Positions 47,781 through 59,830 are shown, counted from the first letter of the stretch. The stretch is 64,000 nt of DNA from Cyrtodaria siliqua (GCA_037043455.1 JAWPHD010001291.1:1-64000); one strand, 5' to 3'. Translations and numbers: made by a program. The notes: a model not told the origin generated them from the letters alone.

Positions 47781-48575
47781 AGGTCCACAAAGGTGGGGAA
47801 GAAGCCTCGGGTCAACGCTGGTTGCATGGTTGTATCCGTCTGTTAATGCCCAGTAAGAGTATATTATGGTTATAGGGTAGGGATCTCAACGGTTTACAAG
47901 TTATGACCCAGGGGCTATGTCACTAGTGGTTGGGAAGGAGTCCGGGGTCTATGCTGGTTGGATGGTTGTATCCGTCTGTTCATGCCCAGTAAGTGTATAT
48001 ATGGTTATAGGGTAGGGATCTTAACGTTTTCCAAATTATGACCCAGAGGCTATGTCCCCAGGGTTGGGGAATCAGATCGGGGGTCTTTGCTGTTTGAGTG
48101 GTTGTATCCGTCTGTTCATGCCCAGTAAGTGTATATATGGATATAGGGTGGGGATATCAATTGTTTCAAAGTTATGAACGAGGGCCTGTGTCCCCAGGGG
48201 CGGGGAAGGAGCCCGGGGTCTATGCTGGTTGGGTGGTTATGTTCATCTGTTCATGTCCAGTAAGTGTTTATATGGTTATAGGGTGGGGATCTCAATGATT
48301 TCCAAGTTATGACCTAGGGGCTATGTCCCCAGGGGTGGGGAAGGAGACCGGGGTCTATGCTGGTTGGGTGGTTATATCCTTCTGTTCATGCCCAGTAAGT
48401 GTATATATGGTTATAGGGTGGGGATCTTATTGGTTTCCAAATTATGACCGAGGGGCTGTGTCCCCAGGGATGGGGAAGCAACCCGGTGTCAGTATGCTGG
48501 TTGGATCTGTCTGTTCATGTCCAGTAAGTGTATATATGGTTATAGGGTTGGAATCTCAAAGTTACTAAGTTATGA
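47780..48575. repeat. ~128-bp tandem array
   Basis: Six units contain 'gtatatatggttatagggt', 'ggggtctatgctggttgg' and 'gtctgttcatgcccagtaa'. Plus-strand frames of 66-83 codons here repeat 'CSCPVSVYMVIGWG' and are artefacts of the array. Confidence 0.8.
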
Positions 48576-49060
48576 CTCAGGGGGCCCATCCACACCCTCA
48601 TGTTTCACCTCTTGTGACCCCCGGGGCGGGTCCAATTCTGACCCCAGGGTCACCATTTGGGTTCAAGGTCAAAGTCGCTGTTACTAAAAATAGAAAAAGT
48701 GCTTTTTGCTCAGTAGCTTTTATTATGAGTAAGGTATCGCAATTTTTGTTAAACCCATTTACGGGTCTCGACTTAGCGATCAAAATGTTGTCCAGGTGTA
48801 TATATCAGTTTTCCGTCCGTTAGTCCATGTGTATCTTGTTTCTTTCTGGCAGGATTTTCATTAAACTTCACCAGAATGCTTCTTATATGCATCTAACATG
48901 TCAAAATTTTGGGTCGTTGTGACCTACTTTCGACCAAATTCAGTTCACGTCCGGTCTCTGCTACTACGTCCGATCTCCGCTACGACATGCATCCCCCATT
49001 GTTAATGACATTAATTTACCAGTAATATCTTTTGGGATTGACATTGTTGTTCAAATCAAA

Positions 49061-50331
49061 CAAGAGGTCAATGACCTTGAAGCTCTACTGATTGATTTTG
49101 ATTTCAGGAAGTAGTCGCTACAGACTTGTTTTTTGAAAAATTATTTTTAGCCGTGGCGGCCATCTTGAATTTCCGGCCGACCTGAAATTTTGCTAGGATC
49201 AATTAGACATCAAGAGCAACATTCCTGTGAAGTTTCATGAAAATCCGTCAAGTAGTTTCACAGGAATAGTCGCTACAAGTTTTCATTATATAACTCTATG
49301 TAAACAAAGATGGCCACTGACAGCCATGTTTAACGTCGAATCAAAATAATGTTTGACTCTGATAACCATCATGTCATGCTGATCATTTTACAAAAAGTCC
49401 CATATCAATATCACTTATAGTTTTCAAGACGTAGTCGCTACAAACTTCTTTTTTAAAAAATCTAATTTTAGCTGTGGCGGCCATCTTGAATTTCTGGCCG
49501 ATCTGAAATTTTGCTAGGATCAATTAAACATTAAGAGCAACATTCCTGTAAAGTTTCATGAAAATCTGCCAAGTAGTTTCAAAGGATTAGTCGCCAAAAG
49601 TTTTTACTATATAACTGTATGTAAACAAAGATGGCCGCTGGCAGCCATGTTTAACGTTGAATCAAAACAATTTTTGACAAGGACCAACATCATGTCATGC
49701 TGATCATTTTACAAAAAGTCCAATATCAATATCACTTATAGTTTTCAAGTAGTAGTCGCTACAAACTTGTATTTTGAAAATCTATTTTTAGCCATGGCAG
49801 CCATCTTGAATTTCCGGGCGACCTGAAATTTTGCTAGGATCAATTAGACATCAAGAGCAACATTCCTGTGAAGTTTCATGAAAATCCGTCAAGTAGTTTC
49901 AGAGGAGTAGTCGCTACAAGTTTTCATCATATAACTCTATGTAAACAAAGATGGCCACTGGCAGCCATGTTTAACGTTGAATCAAAACGATTTTTGACAA
50001 GGACCAACATCATGTCATGCTGATCATTTTAGAAAAAGTCCCATATCAATATCACTTATAGTTTTTATGAAGAAGTCGCTACAAACTTGTTTTTTAAAAA
50101 CCTATTTTTAGATCTGGCGGCCATCTTGGATTTCACATCAACATGAATTTTTGCTAGGATCAACTAGACTTCATGGGCAACATTTCTGTAAAGTTTCATG
50201 AAAATCCATTCAGTAGTTTCAGAGGAGAAGTCGCTACAAAAAAAGTTTACAGACGGACGGACGGACAGGCGGACGGACGAACGGACGCCGCACCACAGCA
50301 TAAGCTCTGCTGATCTCTGATCAGTAGAGCT
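49061..50331. mobile_element. pearl-type element bounded by two hairpins
   Basis: It opens with CAAGAGGTCA a TGACCTTG (49061 on) and ends with AGCTCTGCTGATC tct GATCAGTAGAGCT (50303-50331), preceded by 'cggacggacgaacggacg'. Inside are about four units of about 325-345 bp with 'ggcggccatcttgaat', 'aacattcctgtgaagtttca' and 'tcatgtcatgctgatcattt'. Relatives lie at 32600-32960 (inverse) and 62362-64000. Confidence 0.7.
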
Positions 50332-50831
50332 GAAAATCTGGACCTTTAAAATAGGGCTCGTCATGAAGGCCATGGCCTTCTAGTTTAAAAGAAGTACTGA
50401 AGGGAATTTTATGACGACAATACTAGATATACATGTAAGAGCCATTTTAGCCAGTAGAGCTTCCACAGGTCCTCTTGCGCCTCTTGTTTCTTGTGTTCCA
50501 TGTATTAAAACAGATTTTTTTGTTTGTTCTTTGTCTACGATTGAACCAACACACTTAGGTGATGGACATTCTGTATCTTATGAAGAACATTTTTGGTAGT
50601 ATTGGTAGGTCAAAGGTAAGTGATATTGACCGGACACCTAGGAGATGCTTTTCACATAAAAATCTTAGCAAAATTCTTCAAAATTTAAATTGATTTGTCA
50701 TATACCAGTAGTGGTATTTAAGAAGCTAATCTTGAAGAGTGTAGTGCTATCAGAGACCTAGAAACGGAGCTTATGGATAACCGGAACAAAGGTGTGACAA
50801 GTAGGTACGTATGGATGGACATGGGTAACAC

Positions 50832-50990
50832 TATAAGAAACTTTCATGGGTTTCCGGTGAAGATAGGGAATTCCAACCCGAGGTATGTGTTTTTATCGGA
50901 AATGCGGCTCTGTCGATGTTCCGATTAAAACACTTATACCGAGGGTTGGAATTCCCTATCTGAACCAAATACCCATGATAGATTCATTTT
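50832..50990. repeat. foldback with ~65-bp arms
   Basis: The inner arms 50861-50900 and 50920-50961 are close inverse copies ('agatagggaattccaacccg'), and similarity continues outward to about 50832 and 50990. The loop is about 20 bp. This is probably a small foldback element. Confidence 0.75.
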
Positions 50991-51940
50991 CTTTCATATC
51001 ATAGACATGTTGTGTGTTGACGCCGCCAGCTACTAACGGTTTGCATGTTTTCCTGCATACCGGATGCTGGTGCGCGTTTGACTTTTATCTCGACCCTAGG
51101 GTGAGATGGACATATCTATCCCCGGTAAAATGACGGATTTCCTTGTACGGTATGCAAGAATACATGACCCTGCAGCACACTAATGCCCTCTCCACTACTG
51201 TGGTGCGGAGCCATACAAAACCTATTTTGAAATAATATTCAGTGGTTTAGCTACCTATAGGCACCTCGAGGGGAAATTCATTTTAAAACCCATGATTTGC
51301 ATTTTTTGGGGGGCGTATTCCATCGGACCTCCGTAGCGCTCAATAAATCTGTTGTGTCTACATGTAATTTCTATGCCCGTGCATCTTTGGGCCTGTTTTA
51401 AACTGTTGAGAATATCATCCTAGAGTATGGCATTTGTTAAATCAAAAATACACACACAATCAACAATTATTATGTTTTATTGACAGGAAATTTACTGTAA
51501 CATATAAAAGTACAAGCAACAATAATTTGTGTGAGTAAAACTTGACAGTGGATAAATCTCAGTTTTCATTCCCATGTATGAGGGTACCGACCCCCTCCAG
51601 ATGCCAGGGGGGGCGGGGTTGGTACCCTCATTTATGGTAGTAACTACAAATACCAATGAAGGTGATGAGGGCTAGGAGAGAGCACATAACCCTTGTCAAA
51701 ATAGTTGCAGTCCAAATCGGTTATTTAGCTGATATGTGTGAAGTCACATTCTCTGTGCACACAAGATATGGGGCACAAATGCAAGCAGATGGAATGACTA
51801 GATTTTTAGTAAGACCATGGTCAGTATTTCAACCAGAAGAGTTTCCACGGAACACTTGTGTCGCCTGCCATGCGCTTATTTCTGAAATGACAATCTATAA
51901 AGTTGTAATCCTTCATGAATTAAGGAGCAGATTTGTTTAG
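50991..51940. other. no recognised gene
   Basis: Mixed sequence without clear repeats. A 94-codon plus frame at 51656-51940 has no family I recognise and may be chance. Confidence 0.3.
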
Positions 51941-51944
51941 CATG

Positions 51945-52345
51945 TTAAAGTTTATGAAAAGGGGCATAAATCTGCATTGGATAATTGTTAAGGAAGAACT
52001 ATATAATGTTCCCTGATCATAGGTCAATATTTTGCCAAGATATGAGCTAGGTTAGGTTGCAGGTTAAAGTTTTATGAAAAGGGGCATAACTCTTGTCAAA
52101 TTAAAAGTTATTGGACATAGTTTTATGAACATAGGTCAAATACTTCACAAGTTATGAGCTTGGTTAGGTTGCAGGTTAAAGTTTAACGAAAGGGGGCATA
52201 ACTCTGCCAAACTGAAAGTCAGAGTTGTTGGATATGTGTAACAACGTTCATAGGAGTAAGATGAATATATGTGTGAAGTTTCATGAAAATAGTTCAAATA
52301 CTTTTCAAGTTATGTCCAATGTTAGGTTGCAGGTTAATGTGATCC
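51945..52345. repeat. ~120-bp tandem repeat
   Basis: Three to four units share 'gttaggttgcaggttaaagt', 'gaaaaggggcataactct' and 'cacaagttatgagcttgg'. Confidence 0.7.
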
Positions 52346-52599
52346 CTAAGTATCTGCAATGCTACGCTGTCAACACAAAAATGGTTACTAAGATAGCCAT
52401 GATAGTATATTCAGTATCCGGGACAGGTTACTACATTTGTTTTCAAATGATCAAACTAAAGCCAATCATGGTTAATTTTAAATACTGTATCTCTTAAAGT
52501 TAACTTTTTAACGTCAAACAAGAGCTTATAATACCAAATCACTCCCGATATAATGTTGTTTTAATTGAATTGAATGTTGTTTAACGGCTCTTCAACGCA

Positions 52600-52765
52600 G
52601 TAAATGTTATTTAGAGCCGAGCCAGAGATAGGGGAAGGATACATAGAAATCCGGGAACCGTGCTCTACTACTCTTATCCAATAGATTCCTACGGTTCTTT
52701 AACGTGCTCGACGTGCATCAGACGGACGAGGCTAATGAAAAGTGTCTTGCCCAAGAACACATAAT
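52600..52765. mobile_element. SINE body fragment
   Basis: Shares 'atccgggaaccgtgctct'-like and 'aatagattccta.ggttctt' sequence with 21740-21890 and with a further fragment at 53398-53495. It lacks a tRNA head. Confidence 0.45.
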
Positions 52766-53075
52766 GTTGTGTTAGCTATTTAGGTTTAGATAGGGTTATG
52801 TCCCCTTGAGATTGCAAATAAAACAAGAAATATCACTGTAAGAAACAAATACCGCTACTCCCTGAAATGTTTTTATTTACCTTTGACCTCAAAAGTGTGA
52901 CCTTAACCTTGGAGGTGACCTGATCCTTGCACGCGACACACCTTCTCATTGTGATTAACATTTTTGTGAAGTTTCATGCAATACCTTTCAGTACTTTCAA
53001 AGTTCCGGCTGAAACATGATCATTTTGGATGAACGAACGGACAGACGGACACTGCGATTGGCATAATAAGATTAA

Positions 53076-53281
53076 CCCTTAACCCGCTAAGCACAACTAT
53101 AATAGCCTTTGCGTCCATTGTAAACCCAGATTAGCCTGAGAGTAACTCGCAGGCTGATCAGGGTTTACATTGTCTGTCTGCTGATCAGTTAATTTCCTAA
53201 AAACACCCCTTTGCCACATAAATGGAATGGTCTGAATTCAAAGAAAGAACAGTTCATTATATATATGTAGTGGGTTAAGGG
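53076..53281. mobile_element. TTAA-flanked foldback MITE (206 bp)
   Basis: Starts CCCTTAACCC and ends GGGTTAAGGG, with TTAA outside both ends (53072-53075 and 53282-53285). The interior forms a second strong hairpin (TGTAAACCC...AGCCTG / CAGGCTGATCAGGGTTTACA). No coding sequence. Confidence 0.8.
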
Positions 53282-53780
53282 TTAATAATTACAACTCGTT
53301 TATCTTGTAAATTTTTACAGGCAATTTTCAATTTTTTATGATTACACTTTTATCTAGTCAGTGATATGCTTGAATAATAATACACACTGTAGCCACTACC
53401 TAGAGCCGCCCCAGAGAGAGGGGAAAGATACATAGGAATCCGGGGACCGTGCCCTACACTTATTATCAAATAGATTCCTATGGTTCTTCAACTTGCTCAA
53501 TTTCAATTGTTTATGATTACACTTTTATCTAGTCAGTGCTATGCTTGAATAATAATACACACTGTAGAACTACCCCACCCCCTATGTATTGCCAGACTAC
53601 ATCCGATACATAATAAAAGTAACATTACATATTGATATGAACAGACCGAAACGCGACATGATATGCTTAAATAATTAGTGAAGGAGTAATAGTTAAGGAA
53701 GAATTGTGTCATGTGCTCATATATTGCTATTTGTAACAACATTACAACAAAACAAGACTCATGCGCTTGCATATTTACAG

Positions 53781-54120
53781 TTAAAAGAAAGTAACCTGCC
53801 AAATAACCGCACAATTACTCTACAAGCCTTTTATCAAAACTCTGCCCAGGTGTTCAGGTCATATAATAATGTATATGTGCCAATCAAAAGTATAGGTTTA
53901 TTTACGAGTTATTAAAATACCCGGAATTGAACATGCGTTAAATGAATTATGATGCAGTTTTGTAGTTTGGCCTGGTTGATCAAAGCCGTTTATACTGTAT
54001 CTAGAGTTTGGATTCTCAAAATATGTGTTATATATATATATACCTCATCATCATTAGATTTAGGAACAGTGAACATATTTAGTAAAATTTGGCTGTTGTT
54101 GGCGGGATAGGTACTTTAAA
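53781..54120. mobile_element. MITE with CCCGCCAA-type ends, copy 2
   Basis: Left 'CCTGCCAAATAACCGC' and right 'GTTGTTGGCGGGATAGGTAC' plus CTTTAA match the ends of the copy at 17836-18048. Shared internal phrases include 'tatcaaaactctg' and 'caggtcatat'. Confidence 0.6.
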
Positions 54121-55186
54121 GCAGAAAAAAATAAAACATCAATGTAAATGACTTTGTCTGTGCAGTGTACAGCCTGTCATATATCCAGATTGAATTAGCT
54201 CTAAAGTAAAGAGTGCTCAAGGTCCTTGTGGCTTTACCTAGAAATGTACCAGACCTCCATAAAAGTGAGTTGAACCTTTTTTTAATGTAATAATAATAAT
54301 GTTTAATAAAATATATTTTCAGGCTTTCGTGCAAGATTAGATTATGAAACAACCTCTGACTATGGATTTTACTGTACATTTCGCTCATGTTATCGTGTAT
54401 TACCTCTTTCATAAAAAAATGCGCGTGACGCATGATGCCATAGAGTGGGATAAATTTTCATTGAATGCGAAAGTACGCAAGTACGCAATTACGCTGCGCA
54501 AAACACAAATAACAAACATCTTAGTGGGCTAATTGGCATCGCAATCTTTTTGTTATCAGGTAAGTCTCCGGGCTTGCCATTATATTACCTGCAAAATGTA
54601 TCGTCGTAAAAGCTTTATTTGGTAGACTTTGTGTCGTATCACCATACGGCTGATACGGGTCCTTCCGATATATTGCAACAGCCTTTCTGTAGAAGGCTCA
54701 ATCAAAGTGTAATGCAGTGTCTTACCATAAGTTAATCCGAGCCTTCTCTGACCTTACCAGCCCTTTTTACGATTTTTGATATTTCATCTGGCTGTGTACT
54801 GTCAGAGGAACTCCTATAGTAAAAACACGGGGATCTCCTCTCCTGCGAGGGAGAGGAGCTACCCTCTTGGTTTTAAATCAATATAATGTAAGTATTCATT
54901 GGATTAACATTTCAAGCATATAAACCGATTATCAATATATTTATTTACCTATCTGAATCGAAATATTTGTTTTATTAACCTTAATAAAGTTGTAACGGTC
55001 AACCTTTTCAGACGAAGTTAAAAAATATTAAATTCCCAACATTTATTATTCAGGTCAAATGTCACGTGATCGTGACCGGTGCGCCGCTAACTATTTCCCG
55101 CAAAATTCAAACAATTTCAAAATTGCGACCAACTTTTCCTTTTGGCACTAGCAATTCTCTGAATAACATCAAAATGTTTATCTTAA

Positions 55187-55690
55187 AAGGGACACTGTCC
55201 GTAAGTAAGCAGATATTGAGTATAACCAAATAACTGTCTGACTTTTATTCATTGAAATGTATACATGAAAACATGAGGATAGACCCTAAGAAGTATGTAG
55301 GAATACATTCGTGAGTTTGAAAAAAAATAAGTTTTAATTATTAAATGTAAATAAAGTGGGACCCACAATATTTACCTTTTATGCATTCACGTGACTTCCA
55401 TAGCGCACTAGGTTTTCACCATAGTATGTATTGCGTAATATGTATAGCCCGCTTAGCTCAGTCGGGAGCGAGTTCAGACAACTTTACGCTCACGCACACT
55501 TATTTTTACTGCGAGTTTGGGCTGCGAGTTCAAACCCACGAAGTGGATTTGCTTTTTTTTTGTACCGCGATTGAATTCCGTTAAACAATCTTGCTTTTAA
55601 TTAGTAAATATTGAAAAATGTTTAGTGTATAATGTTTGCGAACATAATTATTGGGTGTTTTATAAGCTAAAAGTTACGGACAGTGTCCCT
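55187..55690. mobile_element. nested TTAA-type MITE with tRNA-like insert
   Basis: AAGGGACACTGTCCGTAA at the left and TTACGGACAGTGTCCCT at the right are inverse copies, with TTAA at 55183-55186 and 55691-55694 (one extra A on the left). The first eight terminal bases match the MITE at 1372-1674, suggesting one superfamily. Confidence 0.75.
55446..55535 (+). pseudogene. tRNA-like sequence inside a MITE
   Basis: 'gcccgcttagctcagtcggg' looks like a tRNA acceptor/D-arm with an A box, and 'gagttcaaaccc' like a B box about 60 bp on. The intervening sequence does not give a normal anticodon arm and the acceptor stem does not close. It is probably a degraded tRNA or SINE head. Confidence 0.45.
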
Positions 55691-56100
55691 TTAAAGTTGA
55701 GACCCTAATTATGCCCCGAAAAGAGTTTGTTCCACTCCAAAAATCCCTCGATGCTGTCAGTTGATAGCGGACTTTTTTGATGAGGGGAATATGAATGCCT
55801 TCACCTCTCGCGAGAATATCACGGGAATTTAATTAATATGCAAAATGACAATATGTGTGTACTTCAAAACATAAATCTTTTATTGTGTGACTACACTCGA
55901 TAAAGGTGCAGTTTTATGATTGCAACTTGGTATAATAAACATTAATTGATCGATCTGTTAAGCTCAATTATCGTAAACAATTGCCCCGACACCGCAAACA
56001 TCGTTGAAAGTGCATGACGTGTGTTTTTAGTAATCCCCTGGTTTTCACTATAGGAGTTCCTCTGACCCTATAAAGCCGCAAAAAAAAAAGGCTCGGATTA

Positions 56101-57978
56101 ACCATAAGTGAATATAAACCAAATATTGTAATATGTACTTACTATTAGACAAGTTTGAAATATTGTATTATAATCTATCACTGGAATCTATGCATGTGAT
56201 CTTGGAAGGTGTGCTAATTGGTTTTAGTTGTTCAATGGCGTAATGCGATAACTGTTAGTAGACTGAGAAAGATTTCATTTACGTGCACTATTTTAGCATT
56301 TAAGCGTATTACATTTAGAATAGAAATAGAACATCGTTTATGATGATATATCGTGTATTATTTATCACTTTTTGTTGTTCAATTGTAAAAAAAAAAATTC
56401 ACTTGTCCATCGATCTCGTGAAATTATCGACTCAATTAAATGATTAAAAAGGTAATGTAATACACGATAATACACCGTAAATGATGTTCTATTTCATAAA
56501 TATCATAAATATCAAACAGTACATGTACATATACACTATGATTCAAATTAGTAACTGCCATTATTAAAGGGGAAAAAACAATAATAATAAAAAAAAATAA
56601 TCCTTGTTTTTGGCAGTGACGAGTGGATGGAAGGTAGTAGTGTTTTTTTAAAAATGTTTTCCACTGTAACACCCCGAGTTTGTCCACAGCATCACAGGGA
56701 AAGTCCCATGAAGCAAGTCTGGAACCACTGTTGCAACTGCCTATCTTTTAATCTGTAATAAAAGGGACACAATCATGCCAATCTTGATTTTTTATAATCA
56801 AGATTATATTGCACAAATAATATAAAACCTATGATAGACTATGATGAAAAAATGAAAAATCAGGTTTAAAGTGAAAATGATATCGGATAAATAAATTTAT
56901 ACACTAATTTCAATGCTTGATAAACACTTCAAGATCGCCATGTTTTAAATACAGAAACAGTAGATAGCTGCAAGTTTCCATAGTTACATTGACAAATGCT
57001 CAACTCCAATAATGTCTGTTTCATCTAGAGACCTTTCTTTGTTAAAACTGGGTTTATAGATTTGGCTTAAGATATTTAATGTAGATATTTTTGTTGTAAC
57101 TGGAAAAAACTACATTATAAATGTGTGTGTAGTTCCCCAGCAGCATAGAGTGGCATACTCAAATCAGGGCCTCCTCTGGCCAGTTTTTTCCTTTTGCAAC
57201 CAATTTTGCCAAATGAAAAAAGTTGGAGCCAAATTGGAGACTTGGCTCAAAGACAGCATATAATATTTTCAAAATTATTTTTATGTATTTTTAAATGAAG
57301 TATGGCGTTAGTAATAATTATAATCATAAAATTATATTTTATCAATTTTTTACATAAAAATAAAACTTATAAATCTGGAAATGTTTTCAGTTTCGAAATA
57401 AATACTGTACATGTATACAAGAACAAAATCTTAACTAGAATTATACTGATCACTGGTTTATTTTATCCTGTCAGTTATAATTAAAGCCTAATGTATACTT
57501 GACACCAAATGTGTGTATTTCACACCTCATCATGGACAAGTGTTGCCTTCTGGACTTCGAAATAAGAGGTGCTAATTTTGGCAGAGTTATTAGGTGATTA
57601 TACAGGGGGAAATTAAGGGGTATGACGAGATTGGAAAGTAATAAACAACATTCATGATTGACACTGGATATTTCTTTTGCCAAAGATATTTTTTTATCGC
57701 CACTTTTATTATTTTGTCTCATTTGGCTCCATTTGCGAATCCCAGAGAAGGCAGAGAAGAATTGAAATACTCACGCGAGTAAATCGAAAATTCGAAAATA
57801 AATAAACACAGTAAGTCTGAAAAAACAAATGAATTAAAAGTAAAGGTAGAGAGATATTGTGTTGACCCCTCCCACATCCGTGAGTATGTTGTAAACCCCC
57901 GTTTCCACACACATATAATTATTTCGAGGTGTGTATTAATTGACTCACAACGGGTTAAAAATTAATAACGTATAACAA
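56101..57978. other. AT-rich intergenic sequence with one MITE relative
   Basis: At 56763-56946, 'aaagggacac' and 'ccaatcttga' at the left and 'ttcaagatcgccatgt' at the right mark a degraded copy of the 1372-1674 MITE family. The rest shows no supported gene; short open frames are AT-rich and featureless. Confidence 0.4.
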
Positions 57979-58386
57979 CTACACAGAACTTTCTAGTTGA
58001 TTAGTAACTAACGTATGCTGTTTTTTCCACTCAGACATTATTTCCTCAATTTGTTCGCGATATTCCTCATGCATTTCCAAGAATGTCCTCGCGCGTTTCT
58101 CAACTGATCTACTCCTGTCAATAGATTCCTCAAAGTCAAATGAATCTCCTGTAAAAAACGGGTTGTGCCGGTTACCGGAAGTTACACTGTGATTGGACGA
58201 ACTGCCCGACATTGCACTGCTACCTATTTGCGTGAAACTTGGATGAGAAGGCGCCGACTGCCGAATGTTGTTTCCAATTTCTATGGCACTTTGAAAAAGC
58301 ATTTTGTTTGAGTCCAGGTCCTGTACTTGACCCTTCAATTCGTTAACGCAGACTTTCAAATAGTCATAACCGGCACATGACAACAC
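57979..58386 (-). CDS. sesquipedalian-like last coding exon: end of PH domain and F&H motif
   Basis: Sesquipedalian (PHETA/IPIP27) proteins are small endosomal PH-domain adaptors that bind the inositol 5-phosphatase OCRL. The exon opens in phase 0 after tatttcag|GTG and codes 135 residues plus TAG. Its start, 'VLSCAGYDYLKVCVNELKGQ', continues the PH C-terminal helix from the upstream exon. A Ser/Asn-rich linker follows, then 'TFLEMHEEYREQIEEIMSEW', where the F-x3-H spacing and following helix match the OCRL-binding F&H motif. The minus-strand frame continues upstream of the acceptor but that part is intronic. Mammalian paralogues cannot be distinguished, so no symbol is given. Confidence 0.85.
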   Translation of the reverse strand: MLSCAGYDYLKVCVNELKGQVQDLDSNKMLFQSAIEIGNNIRQSAPSHPSFTQIGSSAMSGSSSNHSVTSGNRHNPFFTGDSFDFEESIDRSRSVEKRARTFLEMHEEYREQIEEIMSEWKKQHTLVTNQLESSV

Positions 58387-59686
58387 CTGAAATACATTAT
58401 ATTGTAATTTATTGTTGAATATACATGTAATTTCATAATTATTGCTTTTGTACATTATTGTATTGAAAAGAAATAAAATGTTATTAAAAACAAATAACAC
58501 CTGAAACAATATTTAAGGAGATATACCAATATTATTGAAAATTTATGAAAGGACAAGGTATGATAAGGGGGTATTTTGGCCCCCAATATGTTCAAAATGC
58601 AAAAAAATAATATTTACATATAATCTGTTGTGCATGTTGAAGTAAATTGATCATATTCTATCTTCAAACTATATTTTTATTTATTTTATTTATCTAGAAG
58701 AATTAACAGGTTCTCAACAAATGGCATTTTTGGTAATTTTGTTATATTTTTTAGATTTTGGACCTTTCTGGGCAAGATTTTGATCCTAAAAATATAGAGT
58801 GCACCTCCGAGCACACACAGTTTTTTGGCTGATGATGCATCCCTATCAAGTACTTGTTTCAACAAAAATTCAGCTGTGCTCGAGGGTGCGTTATGTATTT
58901 CCAAGACCAAAAACTGATCGAAAACTGTTGAAAATGAACAAAAATGTCATTTTTTGAAAGGAAAGGCCTCGTTTGTGAGGCTCTTAAACTCATTTAGAGC
59001 CTTCAAACGTACTAGTAATGAGTTTTAATATTGATTCAGTTCATTTGTAGCTAATCTAGATATTCAAAACTTGTGCATTAAAACTTTCAATATTGGGGGC
59101 CAATTTTGTCCCTTATCATACCTTAGGTCCTTTGTGATTTGTCCCAAACTAAAAATAATTATTTTCCTAAAATTCAAGGTTGTCCCAATCTTTACGGTGG
59201 CCTAACTTATACGGTAAATACGGTAGTAACAATGTGGAATAAATTTGGTACATAAATGAACAGATGACAGCCATCAATCAAAGTAGACAGGTGACCCGCA
59301 TGAGGCTTGTATAAAGGTATGCTGATACACAAACTTTCATCTTAATTGATGAAGTTCTTGTTTTAGAAGAAAATACATTCCCTTATACCACCTCTCCTTC
59401 GTTTTTATTGCATTTATGGTCTTTTAATATTCTTATTTCTGCAGACCATGTGTATGCAGCTACACACTCTGCGTACAGGTAGATACTCCCCTGCTTGATG
59501 TTTAAGTTAGTGATAAAACCAGGCAATTGTAAACCAGTAATATTCTGCATTTTTCTTTTTTGAAATAGCAACTGTAAGTGGGTTGGGGGAGGTGCGCTAC
59601 AATTAGGGCAGCGCTCGTGCGCTACAATTAGGGGCAGCGCTCTTATTAGGGGTAATACGGTACATCTATTCTCTGACTGATCGTAC
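58387..59686 (-). other. sesquipedalian intron with an inverted-repeat element
   Basis: The intron runs from donor AAG|gtacga (59686 downward) to acceptor tatttcag (58387). It holds a MITE-like element at 58548-59133 and, at 59588-59650, a short duplication of 'gtgcgctacaattaggg' and 'gcagcgctc'. Confidence 0.7.
58548..59133. mobile_element. MITE with ~42-bp inverted ends in the sesquipedalian intron
   Basis: The left end ('aaaggac', 'aaggtatgataaggg', 'ttggcccccaatat', 58548-58589) is the inverse of the right end (59090-59133). No target duplication is clear. The interior has no coding sequence; an open frame at 58686-58910 has no recognised domain. Confidence 0.7.
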
Positions 59687-59829
59687 CTTCATCCATGCTT
59701 CCATTTCTTCTTGTGTATCTGCGCTCAGAATGTATGTGCGTGAATTGGAGCCCGGAAAATGTATCATGAATGTAAATCCATCCTCCTCATCAGACAGCTC
59801 CACTGTACACCCCTCTAGAACTATCATAC
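59687..59829 (-). CDS. sesquipedalian-like internal exon: C-terminal half of PH domain
   Basis: 47 codons plus 2 nt: 'MIVLEGCTVELSDEEDGFTF', 'MIHFPGSNSRTYILSADTQE' and 'EMEAWMK'. 'LEGCTVEL' and the final amphipathic helix with its Trp (AWMK) are PH-domain hallmarks and match sesquipedalians closely. The acceptor is ttcaag|GTATG, so the previous exon must supply the G of a GGT glycine codon. The donor AAG|gtacga joins in phase 0 to the exon at 58386. The exon carrying the PH N-terminus was not found between 60670 and 64000; it is outside the window or too diverged to see. Confidence 0.85.
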
Positions 59830-59830
59830 C

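Larger units (their letters stand above)
54733..56100. mobile_element. Mutator-like transposon, 9-bp TSD, non-autonomous
   Basis: ACCATAAGT occurs at 54724-54732 and 56101-56109. The ends TAATCCGAGCCTT and AAGGCTCGGATTA are inverse copies. Farther in, 'TCAGAGGAACTCCTATAGT' at the left pairs with its inverse near 56045-56073, so the terminal repeats were longer and have diverged. A 9-bp duplication with long inverted ends suggests a Mutator-like element. There is no transposase. A second MITE (55187-55690) sits inside. Confidence 0.75.

Noticed and set aside
48098..48568. Cys/Val-rich plus-strand frames with 'CSCPVSVYMVIGWG' repeats
   Set aside because: Generated by the 128-bp tandem array; the frame shifts between units and there is no start or splice context.
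39600..50300. CRISPR-like arrays
   Set aside because: Units are 120-345 bp, divergent, without short repeats separated by unique spacers; these are tandem repeats of a eukaryotic genome.
55446..55535. Functional tRNA gene
   Set aside because: A- and B-box-like sequences are present, but the acceptor stem and anticodon arm do not form.
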